A DNA stretch of 64,000 bases from Dysidea avara (lineage: Eukaryota; Porifera; Demospongiae; Dictyoceratida; Dysideidae): the NCBI RefSeq assembly GCF_963678975.1, contig NC_089277.1:25184672-25248671 (forward strand), given 5' to 3'. Within the stretch, counting starts at the first letter, position 1, and each line of letters begins with the position of its first letter. Below, in pieces: positions 49,701 to 59,284 of the stretch. The notes beneath the pieces were generated by a model that worked only from the letters and a program-made list of their open reading frames with translations, searched no databases and was not told the DNA's origin. A program made the position numbers and the translations under genes.

Positions 49701-52700
49701 AGTATCTCTTTATGAGATATAAAAATACAGCTGCTATAAAATGTGGCCATCTCAGCAAAGCCCCAACTTGTTCACACAAGCATGCATTTTGAGAAAACGG
49801 CATTAAAAAAAACTTTGTAAAAATTACGCATGCTACAAAGAGAAAAAATACAAGTTTTTATCGGACCATTACTCAGAGAAGGAAGACTAAAATAAATTAA
49901 AACTATACACCATCTTATTCGCCTGCTCATGGGGAGCTCTTTGTTTTGGTTCTGTAGCCCCAACGGTATGCGTGTCACATGTGTTTGTTTATGATGCAGT
50001 AAACAAGATTGCCATCCTTTCTTCAACTAAACCACCTTCATACTCATGTATGTAAGTGACTACAGGGCTAACTAATACAATACCTTGGTTTATTTGCTAA
50101 TCTATGGTGAACATATTAAACCAAATTCCAATGTTGTAGACTGAGACTAACGCAAACGGAAGTTATGGCTGCGAATGTAAGAGCCTGTAGTTAATTTAGT
50201 CGCTGTACAAATCGATTTTCTTGTTCTTCCTACTTGTCTAGCATTAGTTATGATTACAAAACTATGCTCCACAATGGACTAACAACTTTGGTGATCCATC
50301 CCTTGGATGCTGCTACTTAGATAATGCTGAGAAGTTTAAAAAAAATGATAGTTGTGCAAGCAAGTCAGGTTTTTGCTGAGACGGTCACAAATACAATTTG
50401 TATTATTTTTTACCCTTCACAGAAAATTAAAAAATTCTTTTGTGTTAAGTATGGAGTCACTAAAGATCCTGATTCTCAGAAGCATCTTGATGGAGAAGAG
50501 AAGTTGATGTTAAAACGTTAGAAGACATCATTAATTTCGTATTCAACAACATGCATCTACAATATAATTTCATAACTAGTAGCCTGTACAATTCCTTGTC
50601 TTTTTACCGTTACCTTGTGACCACAGAATATTTACGTCTGGCTGCCAAACAGAAAACTCCTATTGAAACCATAGTTGGCGGGGTACAAGTTAGCACTACA
50701 ATCTGCCGAGAATGCTTCACAGTAAGTCCTACTATCTTTATGAAATTATGTAGAGCAAGGCATACTGTACTTAAGCTGTGTAATCTTTTTGTAGGCTATT
50801 CAAAATGAAGAAAAATTTTTTGACATCTCTCTCTCTTTGCCAGCAATTAAGGTATGATATTTACTACAAATTGATAAGATCTGTTACAGTAATAAATCTA
50901 TGCATATCTTGTACAGACCAAAAGTTAATTTGTAATTGTACTACCTATAGCCACACACAGTTACTGAGTATGCAATCTATTCACTGTCCAAAAGTGGAAC
51001 ACACAATCATGGCAATGATAGTCTTATTGCTCATCCTTCCAACCAGTCAAGTATCCCATCTGTTCCAGACAGATCGGCAGATATCAGCATTATTGTACAT
51101 GTAGATTCAGAAGTTCCAGTTGGCAGTTATCACTCTCAAGAAGATGAACAACAGTTTGGAGATGATACTGGTGTACACTATGATACTGCTGAAGACGATT
51201 TTCCTTCTGCATGTAATTCTCCAGTTAATGTTGAAGTAATGGATGATGCCGAAACACACTCCAGCTCAAAAGAACACAGTACTACCAGTGTTATTACAAA
51301 TGATGAAGGAAATAAATCAAACAAAACTGTTTGTGATGACCAAAGGTATCCTGACAAAGAGAATAGTTTGGATGGTGATGGAAAGCAATTGACTGTTGCA
51401 TGCATTAATCATCCACATAATATAGACAAGTCTGATATACATGCACCTACTATGAATGATCAAGACGTAGATCAGGACAAGGAATTCATTGTCACCACAT
51501 CAGTTAAGGATCCAATGAATGGTGATCAAGATGTTTTGCCATCAAATAAACAAGATCAATATGCAAACTCTTATCTCACTATTGCGCAACACACTGAAGA
51601 CCCCAAAGAAGATTCTGGCACGTACCTTGATGCCAGGCAATATCAAGATGAAAAATTAGATCATGACATCAAACTCATTCAAGCAGATGTTGATTCCAAA
51701 TTTGGTAATAGTCATGCTGAGTTTAATCCAGACACAGGTCACACAGAATTTGAAGTTGCTGTTAACAAGGCAAAACTGAATAAGTATCTAGAACATAAAT
51801 GTATGCATTTTCAGCCAAAATCTGAAATAGAAAATGAGTCACTACAATTAACAGGCTTGGAATCATCTCTACAAGATTTTACTGATTTGGACATTTTAAG
51901 TGATGACAACAAATTTATTTGCAATACTTGTACTGAAAATTGTAAGTGCCACAACAACTTAATGATAAATAATAATGCAAAACATGAACACACTACACAA
52001 TATTGCTGCATTTCATATTGTAATGGTTTTATTTTTGCTGTTTCTTGGCTGATTGTGTACACTTTGCTAAAGTGAGATTGAGATACTCTAATGGAGCAAC
52101 CACTTACTCTAATATACAGCAGTCAGGAAATGCTGTTGAGTTCGAAAACATAATTTTTAGCATATAGTATACTAGGCCTGGCACTGCTCAAAGCATAATA
52201 GGCTATTTTCAAAGAATAGTTGGCTCACATCTAATAATACTGTCTGTGCGTGTATATGCAAATGACACATATCACTGCTCATATCGTCTTGTAGGCACTA
52301 AGACTCAGTCAGACACAGAAGCACTTTGTTTGGTCAGTAAACAGATTACAATTCATCATCTACCACAAATATTGATCCTACATGTGAAGAGGTTTACTAT
52401 TGAATCAGATGGAGTGTTCAAAGATGGTCGACATATCTCATTTCCCTACAAACTGAATATGTCTCCATACTGCACCAGTGAATGCCTAAAGGTACATAAT
52501 AATTATTCCAACATATAGATAGCTATGTTGTAATAGCTACTGCCATTCATATCTCTTGTTTCACTATTATTTTTTATCATTGGAACCTACTTCATTTTTA
52601 AGTTAATAGGTTTTAATTCTACTATAGTCAGTACACTTGAGCCCCCCCCAAAAAATATAGTAATAGCAAAGAGGTGAACATAAGTCCACTCCCAATGCTT

Positions 52701-54794
52701 TTATACTGGAACAAGCATGTTTTCATGTTGTAAACATGTTTGAACACCTGAATGGTCTATACTAAATGTATGGGATTTTTTAAAGCCTCATAACTCACTT
52801 GTTCTTGCCCGTATCAAAGCGCTTTTTTGATAAACAGTTCCAGCTTTTAAAGAGGGATTCACAGTGCTACTAAATGTTTGGGGAGTGGAGTTCTCCATAT
52901 TCTGTGGTAATGGGCACGCTTTGCTGTAGTTTGGGGTTCTCCTTGCTACGCTGTTCAATAATGTGTATTGGGGGATCGCGTTCTAGATCCAAGTGTCCCT
53001 ATGTGCCACTTTGCTGTTTCTGAAGGGCATCTGTCTCCTTTAGAATAATAATGTAATCATTTTATATTGTGCTTGCTTCTTTTTCTTATAAAAATAGCTA
53101 TGTCTACAATGTAACTTGTGACTGTTCTATCATACATGACTGATGTATTAGAGTGACTGTTGTATTAGAGTATATCTCGAGTTAGCTGAGGGGCGTGCAG
53201 CTAGCTAAATCAATAAGTGATCCTGTTTATTGCTATGTAAATAGCTAGAGGTGGGGTCTCTACTCTTTTGCCTAGATCTTTATTTGGTGAGCGTGGTCGC
53301 AAACCTATCGCGAACCAAATCCAAATTGTGAAGTTGCAGATATCCATCAAGTGTACCTCTTATAGTAGTGCCAGGACTGAAATGCTTCTGAAATCCAGCT
53401 CTGAAATAATTTTGTGGCATCTAAACTTGCTGCTGAAAAAGTGTTGATACAGCAAATTAACGCCTTGATAATGGTTTCATTGGATGAAGAAGACAAGCAG
53501 CCTGATTGAAGATTAAAGAAAAGACAAGGCACAGAGGGCCTATACTCGTTGGAACCCCAAAAGGCACATCCCACTGGTGAGTTAGTTATCGTGGCATAAA
53601 ATGGTGGCCGTGCACTGCTTCATTTGGCCTCTAGCCTTGCAACTGTGGTCAGTGAGGTAGGCAGTGAGGCAGTCAGTGAGACTAACATTTGAGTTTTGGT
53701 GATATTTAAAAAAAAAAATTCTATATCTGGTGCACCATCTGTAAGTACTTTGTTATATTTATGCTGTATTACATATTATATGGACTAGTACTATATATTC
53801 CGTAAACGTGATTTCTGTTGTGTAATATGTCTCTAGGATGATTTTTGAAGGTAGAATTTTGGTTGCACATGAAATTTTTGAGGGATCCCTACTTAAATGG
53901 TACTACCGTACCATTTGATTCTAAAGAGAGAAAAGCAGGAATTCTGTTAATATGTATCAATAATTATTACTGTAATAATATTGTTTTACCAAATTTTAAC
54001 GATTGTTTTATTTGTATATCACAATTTATGATAATACTGATTTACCACCCAACCCTAACCTCCTTGCTAACAAACTTGAATGGCACATTTCTCACACATT
54101 GTGTAGTCATTACTGGTGGGTACAAACTAGAAAATTTGCTCGATCCTTGCTTGTCAAAATGCATGTCAAAGACAAGATCAAAATACTCTAATAGAACAGT
54201 CAGCAATCTGACTGTTCTATTAGAGTATATTGGTATTTTTCTGGGATATGCTGATAAGCAAGAATTTATAGCATTGCACAAGTGTTCTGCCTATTGTGCT
54301 AGCATTGTGTTCGCACCTATTATGCTCACTGTTATGCCAGCATAATCGGTGGCTCTTAGTACAAACATATGCACTTGTCAAATAACGAAACAAATATTTG
54401 TTCATTATCACTATGAAATTCTATAACAACATACAAAAAAATTATTTATTTTAACGTATGTATGTACATATTAATTTTACTTTTGTTAAAGAATATGGCT
54501 GATGACAACAATGAGATCTGGTATGGACTCTATGCTGTAGTGGTTCATGACGGAGACACCCTGAAACATGGCCACTACTTTGCTTATGTGAGAAGCCGAT
54601 CTTTGAAAGAACCAACTAACTTGGTCCCAGAAACAAGTTGGGTGTATGATCAGAGTGCTGCGGAAGGTGGGGTCTGGTATTACACTAGTGACTTAACAGT
54701 GAATGTGTGCAAAGAAGGCTTTGAGGAAGTCAGCAGACAAGAAGCTTACATGCTGTTTTATGAGCTATTGCCTAAAACAATTGTAGCAGTGTAA
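37762..54794 (+). CDS. Copy C: full-length membrane-anchored USP16/45-like deubiquitinase
   Basis: Fourteen exons: 37762-37839, 40162-40218, 41639-41848, 44562-44634, 44731-44778, 45657-45737, 47476-47609, 48206-48293, 50423-50516, 50627-50721, 50795-50851, 50951-51941, 52295-52491, 54492-54794. Phases agree throughout except in exon 3, which needs one base less. The product is about 834 aa. Order: MGSKRCSQD (possible N-myristoylation); HYTELKP linker; two membrane helices (WVTVCWWVIFVIASPLI; then in the shifted frame TVVLTFFIIYKYCCKHKP); Cys box KNLGNTCYVNSMLQ; EEDSHEALRCLLDGL; VGG...TTICRECF; acidic region; FICNTCT; ILHVKRFTIE; SPYCT; and His box VVVHDGD..KHGHYFAYVR, ending MLFYELLP. Box order and wording point to USP16/45, but no ZnF-UBP domain is seen; a membrane hairpin takes its place. 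Likely role: deubiquitination at a membrane. Confidence 0.85.
38680..39186. mobile_element. hAT-like MITE in copy C intron 1
   Basis: 507 bp, ends CAGTGTTGGGAGTAAC and GTAACTTGCCCAACACTG, with an exact 8-bp target duplication TTAACAAC on each side (38672-38679 and 39187-39194). The interior consists of variants of GTAACG(C)GTTAC and TAATATTATTAC. The CAGTGTTGGG..GTAAC end is common to hAT-derived elements in many animals. Confidence 0.88.
40336..41035 (+). repeat. About 600-700-bp dispersed repeat, forward copy
   Basis: Starts with the palindromic AACGGTATGGTCGTACCGTT then TAAGTAGGGATC. Aligns by eye with the reverse complement of about 53340-53925 over about 600 bp (shared CACCAGTGGGATGTGC, TTTTGGGGTTCC, ACAAAATTATTTCAGA). 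Contains a CTCACTGCCTCACTCACTGC run. Small open frames inside (40633, 40680) are not conserved in frame between the copies. Confidence 0.75.
41331..41581. mobile_element. Foldback MITE with about 110-bp arms
   Basis: The left arm (41331-41441, including GATGAATGATGGTGTTACAG) and right arm (41472-41581, CTGTAACACCATCATTCATC) are near-perfect reverse complements around a 30-bp centre. Located 57 bp upstream of the copy C membrane exon. A partial relative, one arm only, lies at 52542-52612. Confidence 0.88.
41870..42511. mobile_element. MITE family R4, copy 1
   Basis: About 640 bp with ends TGTGATCTCAGCAAAAACCC and GGGTTTTTGCTGAGATGGTC plus ACAT. Aligns with 49741-50392 (shared CCTTCATAC, ATTCCAATGTTGTA, CTGTAGTTTATTT). 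Sits in copy C intron 3. Non-coding. Confidence 0.8.
42623..42783. mobile_element. Hairpin MITE, 161 bp
   Basis: TGACTGGATCTGCAAAAAGG plus GGTCTTATAGCCTTTCCAA is mirrored by TTTGGAAAGGCTATAAGACC plus CCTATTCGCAGATCTGGT. Non-coding, within copy C intron 3. Confidence 0.8.
43364..43699. repeat. Tandem array, 14 units of 24 bp
   Basis: Unit AGATAAGCCAGTATGGTATA plus CTGC, head to tail with almost no variation (one unit has GTTATA; the last has GTGTACTAC). No spacers, so not CRISPR. Read in one + frame it would give an eight-residue repeat (DKPVWYTA), and five of the six frames are open, but there is no start codon or splice context. Lies in copy C intron 3. Confidence 0.95.
46010..46492. repeat. 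Partial R1/R4-type MITE
   Basis: Contains GATTTGTACAGTGCCTATAC and ACTACAGGCACTTG, and ends CAAGTCGGGTTTTCGCTCAG plus CGGGTCACATAT, like the right end of R4. Its left end is unclear. Copy C intron between exons 6 and 7. Confidence 0.6.
46520..47166. mobile_element. hAT-like element in copy C, 8-bp target duplication
   Basis: 647 bp, ends TAGAGGTGTACTGATAATCG and CATATCGGTACACCTCTA, flanked by exact 8-bp duplications TTGCTAGC (46512-46519 and 47167-47174). The interior has repeated ATATCGG words and no transposase. A non-autonomous hAT derivative. Confidence 0.88.
48500..48830. repeat. Dispersed repeat related to 1140-1450
   Basis: Contains (GACT)n from CTGACTACCTGACTGACTGA and the shared block GGACTTGATTTTTTCACTGTT...GACGTCGCTTCGGCC...GCATACCGCA. 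Copy C intron between the DSHE exon and the next. Non-coding. Confidence 0.5.
49741..50392. mobile_element. MITE family R4, copy 2
   Basis: 652 bp, ends TGTGGCCATCTCAGCAAAGC and CAGGTTTTTGCTGAGACGGT plus CACA. Partner of 41870-42511. Ends 30 bp before the copy C exon at 50423, so it contributes most of the preceding intron's 3' end. Confidence 0.8.
53340..53925 (-). repeat. About 600-700-bp dispersed repeat, inverted copy
   Basis: Reverse-complement relative of 40336-41035, ending at 53925 with GATCCCTACTTAAATGGTAC and a palindromic TACTACCGTACCATTTGA. Diverged perhaps 20-25 per cent by eye. Lies in the last intron of copy C. Confidence 0.75.
54181..54231. repeat. Perfect hairpin of the ACTCTAATAGAACAGTCA motif
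   Basis: AATACTCTAATAGAACAGTC AGCAATCT GACTGTTCTATTAGAGTAT: two copies of the dispersed motif in inverted orientation. Last intron of copy C. Confidence 0.85.
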
Positions 54795-54957
54795 ATATAT
54801 AGTTACTACCGCATGTACATGTATGTGTAAAAAAGGATCATAGTACAACAGATTTTTATGGACTGAGGGTTAGCTAAAATATTTGTGAAATGTTGATGTC
54901 ATGTACCATTCATTACATGCACCTACTGTATTCTGTTGGTTATGTATGAATAAGTAC

Positions 54958-55061
54958 TACTCCTGCTCCAGGAGGATTTGCTGCACCAACTCATTGCACC
55001 TGAACAGGTGTCCCAGTGTTGGTATAGACATGACCATGCTAGTTGAAGGCTATGCTTTTGC

Positions 55062-55114
<53 letters not shown>

Positions 55115-55116
55115 AT
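54958..55116 (+). mobile_element. SINE 3' fragment with (GT)n tail
   Basis: CTCCAGGAGGATTTGCTGCA, AGGTGTCCCAGT and AGTTGAAGGCTATGC align with the last 150 bp of the SINE at 14641-15112, and a GT run (55063-55112) follows. 5'-truncated. It lies about 165 bp downstream of the copy C stop, while the full SINE lies about 3.1 kb downstream of the copy A stop. Confidence 0.7.
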
Positions 55117-56416
55117 GCCTGCCTTCGGCTGGCCCAGATATCAAGTAGAGAGTCTCTATCATAACTATAGCAGTATAAGCTTACAGTGTTATTATATGGT
55201 TCATATAGTGTGCAAGTGAAGCAGATGGACATAGTATGAGTATAGCATGACATGATTTTGTCCACCTATTAGTAACCCAGTATAGGGTGATATTGAGTTG
55301 AATTGCTTGGGCTTTTGATACCAGTGATTAAGCTGAAATGAATAAATAAATCACATGTATCCCTTCCCTATTATAGCTTAAATTCTCTGTGCAGTGATGA
55401 AAGGATTGAGTATTGTAATAAGGATATACGTAGCTACTGGGGGGGGGCTAGAGTGCTCCTGGGATTAAATGGAAGCAATTGTGTTAGAAAATAATGCAGA
55501 TGAAAAAATGTAGCTCTTGAAATTGCTCCCTTTTACTGCATGAAAATTTGTTAGTGATGCTATAACTCATTTGAAGATACAGTCTTATGCCTGGGTCAAT
55601 CATGGCTGAGGTGATAAAACAAGAAGGGATAATGCTATGGCATGGTAGGTAATATAGTATACCTGTGTGTGGCACCTCTGCATACAACACATTCCTCTGT
55701 TGTATATATACATTATGGTGTTTAGGAGATGATAGTTTAGGTTTGCTCCATTGAATAACTAAATGTGAACTATCATCTCTTACTAATCACATGCCCCACA
55801 AGAAGAAATATCACTATTAGAGCTATAACGTAAATTGTGTACAAGCTGCACTACATTTTTAACTGTTTGTTATTGAGTATGTTTATGGCATTCATATGTA
55901 ACTTACTAACTTTAGTGCAGTCACGTTACACCACGCAGCCCTTAAAGTGAACTCCTCTGCAGAGTGATAATTATATACTGCCGACTAGTGTCGATTATCT
56001 TGTTCTTGGATGAGTGATAATTAACTATTGCATGTCTGGGTGGCTGCAACTCCATAGTGGCTGGCCACCCCATCCACCTCCTCTGGATCAGCCCCTGTAA
56101 TATTTAGCTATCTCTATCTCACCGCTGACTTCAATGAGCCTCTGGTAGAGGTATCCCACAGAATAGATCATTAGGAGATGTGGCCACCATATTCAATTTT
56201 CTATGATTGATGGATTATTATTATAACCTCAGCAATCAGCTACAGCTGAGCTGTTCTTCCAGATCCTTGTTGGAGTTACAAAATGTACAACACACTCATA
56301 TGTTAGACAAACAACTAAGTAGGACAAAACAAAACAATTACAGAAGAAAACAACAAAAACACAGAATTATTATTTTGCTGATTGGATCATGATCAAAACA
56401 TTCTAGCACCAATATA
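55117..56416. other. No gene recognised
   Basis: A GC-rich scrap at 56035-56098 (GGCTGGCCACCCCATCC) may be a MITE end. The open frames here are short and lack splice or codon support. Confidence 0.45.
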
Positions 56417-56668
56417 TGTGACCGGGCCTGCGAAAACAGGGCATGTGGGCACAAACTACATCCCATTGCTCTACAGGTCATATCTCTGTACTGGAAAAGT
56501 ATATTTCCATTCTGTAACTTGCATCATGATGCAACTTAAATGCTTACTAAGAGGTGAAAATTTCAATGCCATAGCATAATGGTACAAAACATTATGAGTG
56601 ATGAAAATGTGAAAAAGTAGGCAAAAATCATGTGCCCACATGCCCTATTATCGCAGGCCCGGTCACAT
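56417..56668. mobile_element. MITE, GTGACCGGGCCTGC-ended, copy 1
   Basis: Ends TATGTGACCGGGCCTGCGAA plus AACAGGGCATGTGGGCAC, and GTGCCCACATGCCC then TATTATCGCAGGCCCGGTCA. Non-coding. Its right end shares CATATG with the left end of the next element. Confidence 0.85.
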
Positions 56669-56936
56669 ATGTGACTGGGCCTGCAAAAACAGGGCGTGCA
56701 GGCACATAAAATATTATCTGCCTATATATATATACTATGTCAAACTTTCATGACTCATAACTTTTTTACCATCATGCTATATGTATGGCCATGCCTATAT
56801 TTAATTGGCTTTATGATACAGATTACAAAATCTGAATGTAAAATATTCTATTCCAGTTCAGAGATATGACTTGTTGATTGATGGGATGTAGTTTGTGCCC
56901 CCACACACCCTGTTTTTGTAGGCCCGGTCCCATATT
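56665..56936. mobile_element. MITE, GTGACTGGGCCTGC-ended, copy 2
   Basis: Head-to-tail neighbour of the preceding element with the same type of ends (TATGTGACTGGGCCTGCAAA ... TTTTGTAGGCCCGGTCCCAT). The interior differs from copy 1 but contains GATGGGATGTAGTTTGTGCC, the complement of a phrase in copy 1. Confidence 0.82.
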
Positions 56937-57182
56937 ATAATATAGAAATCACTATGTGCTGATTTCCTTAACTAGCTCTGATGGCAGAGAATTCCAAATT
57001 TGGATAGCTCTATGCCTGAAAAACTTTGGAGTATATTGAAGAAAGATGCCATGGCAATCAGGAAAATTAGTGAAATACAGTGGATTTCTAACTAGATTTG
57101 ATGCCATAGTTGGTTTAATTTCCAAATATTATAGCAGGTGAAATTGGGTTGAATACTTCTGTAGACAAGTTTTGTAATAACT

Positions 57183-57592
57183 ACCCTAGCAACCTGAATT
57201 TTACATTATTTGTAAATGTCAATGTCTAAAGTAATTTCACCAATTTTAAGAATAGCATAATTATTATAGGTCTTGAGATATCATGATCACATTTTTGAAG
57301 TCTGCGCGCAGTTTTTCAATTCCATGCATTATATTATAAAAAAAATGTCATTATGCATTATCTCAATTTTTATGAAAAACAATCTCTCTAAATTTTAAAT
57401 GGATAGGTTACTGATATAGGTCATGAAATTTTTGAATAACCTCACATAGATAATTATGTATTGCAATTTGGAAAACTATAAACTTCAAGATGTCATATGC
57501 ATATACGTAGCTGATAATCTATAATACTTGTTATCCTTTATATAGAACTTTAGACATTGACACCTACAAAATTCAGGTTGGTAGGGCAACAA
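57183..57592. repeat. Foldback element, arms ACCTGAATTTT..CAATGTCTAAAGT
   Basis: CCCTAGCAACCTGAATTTTA ... AATGTCAATGTCTAAAGT is mirrored by ACTTTAGACATTGACACC ... AAAATTCAGGTTGGTAGGGC. Arms about 45 bp; the interior (57240-57540) has no coding signal. Confidence 0.75.
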
Positions 57593-57689
57593 ATAATTTT
57601 AGTATGTTTTGCGTATCATGAAATCTGTAAGCCAATTCAGCTACATCTTGTTTCTTGGGACCGACTGACCCTTATTTTTCTATATATAC

Positions 57690-57890
57690 TGTATAGTCTA
57701 AATATTTCGAGGGAAAAATTTCAATGATTTTGAGGTTTTGGGTGTTATCAGTGAAAATTTTACCCTTGAAATATTTAGACCTCCATACAGTCTAATACAT
57801 TTTGAGAGTGTTTGCAAATCCGTGAAAATTTTATTTTTAGCAACATTGTTCATCCTCAAAATATTTGCTCCTCGAAATATTTATGCTATA
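57690..57890. repeat. Inverted-repeat element with AAATATTTCGAGG arms
   Basis: GTCTAAATATTTCGAGGGAA at the left; CTCCTCGAAATATTTATGC at the right; additional copies of TTGAAATATTTAGAC and CTCAAAATATTTGC in between. Non-coding. Confidence 0.7.
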
Positions 57891-57897
57891 CAATATC

Positions 57898-58186
57898 AAG
57901 AGTTCATAATATAGTAGTAGTAAGAGAGAGTGTCTAACTGAGATGCATTTTACAAACCCACTTCCAGTAGTATGGCATCAACACCTCACTCTGTTATGTA
58001 TAATAGAGGCTCCTATTCATCACCTATCAACAGTTCTCATACCAGTAGGGTTAAATTAAGCACCTATCAATGCCTTTCCATACTATAGGAGAGGCATTGA
58101 TTTAATCAAAAGGTGAACTTGTAGCAGTGCGTTTGTACAGGGTATATTGAGCATTTGATACTCTCCCTATTATGAACTCTTGATGG
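57898..58186. repeat. Inverted-repeat element with CAAGAGTTCATAAT ends
   Basis: TCAAGAGTTCATAATAT at the left is mirrored by ATTATGAACTCTTGATG at the right. The interior has repeated CACCTATCAA and GAGGC phrases. Non-coding. Confidence 0.7.
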
Positions 58187-58704
58187 TATATTAATCATGT
58201 GTGATCACCTTGCAAGTAGAGATAATGCCACTAAAGGTTGTGAATATACCTACGTAGTATAGCCCAACACAAATTAAAGTGAGGAACACCAAAATTAATA
58301 TAGTTTGCTACTGAAAAGTGACACAGCAATTACAATGTAGCCTTGATACCATTTGACATGCCGATTGCTCTTCAGCCAGCAGAAATTAATTTTAAAATTA
58401 TTTTATTGACCTGTATGCTTTCAATTCCATGAAAATTAATGACCAATTGCATTGTTGCAGGTGAAGTTCCTGACATGTAGCAGGAGATGACCAAAGTACG
58501 GAGGACAACTGGTAGAGGTCAAATTTCCTATTTTAGTGGTAATTTAGATTTATTAAGGCATTAAAAAAATATTGGACTATATACCTAGACAATGATATGG
58601 AGTGCACTGTTATTCTATAATTTTCTAATGTTGGAAGTTGTCACTGTAAGCACCATTTTAGTAGATCTGTACTCAGTAGAAATAGCCAATACTTGACAAA
58701 ACAT

Positions 58705-59224
58705 ATGTGGCTCAATACGAGGTATATTTTGTTTTACTTTTGCTTTTATTCCTCCCTGTAACCAGTTACAAAGATTACTGCAAGGTTACAGACATCTTAA
58801 ACCCTCATCCATTCTTCATAGTCAATCTCACTGCTGTTCATTGTCATGATTACACATGTTTTCTCTTGAAGACACCGATTTATGAATTAGCAGTATAGTA
58901 TTAGGTTTTACTATAGCTATACGTTTCAACAAGTTCTCTTATCATTTAAAATCCAGCAATAAATCCTAGCTTTACATAATCAAATAGATTCAGTGCTTGC
59001 ATTATGAAAAAAAATACCATGCTTTGGAAGATGTGGTCAATCGCAAGTTGTTTCCTTGCTACAAACCTAGGCACCACAGCCTCTTAGGCAATTGCATCTG
59101 GAAATGGTCAACTCACCCAGCTGCATTTCTCAACAGATTATACTATATGTTGTTGTCATTATTAATTTTGTCTTCTTCCCATGACTATGAATTCAGCATG
59201 ACACAGATAAAATCTCAGATTTAA
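58705..59224 (+). CDS. Possible two-exon small membrane protein, unrecognised
   Basis: A frame at 58707-58880 begins with a hydrophobic leader (VYFVLLLLLFLPVTSY), then KDYCKVTDILNP...VNLTAVHCHDYTCFLLKTP with several Cys and one N-glycosylation site. A second open piece from about 58988 to TAA at 59224 reads QCLHYEKKYHALEDVV...LFPCYKPRH...GNCIWKW, then a hydrophobic stretch YYMLLSLLILSSS. A donor (TTAGCA|GTATAG) and acceptor (AAATAG) lie between. Cys-rich ectodomain flanked by hydrophobic ends, reminiscent of channel auxiliary subunits, but I cannot assign a family. The first piece lacks an in-frame ATG near its start (GTG at 58707), so an upstream exon may exist. Confidence 0.35.
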
Positions 59225-59284
59225 TTAAGCTACTAGTGCCAGCTTAAATTTTGTTATAATAACGTGCTTTTTAAGGTCCACATG

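Noticed and set aside
53845..54345. 166-codon open frame
   Set aside because: Runs across the end of the 53340 repeat, the ACTCTAATAGA hairpin and a GCATAAT fragment; composition and lack of homology indicate chance, and it is intronic in copy C.
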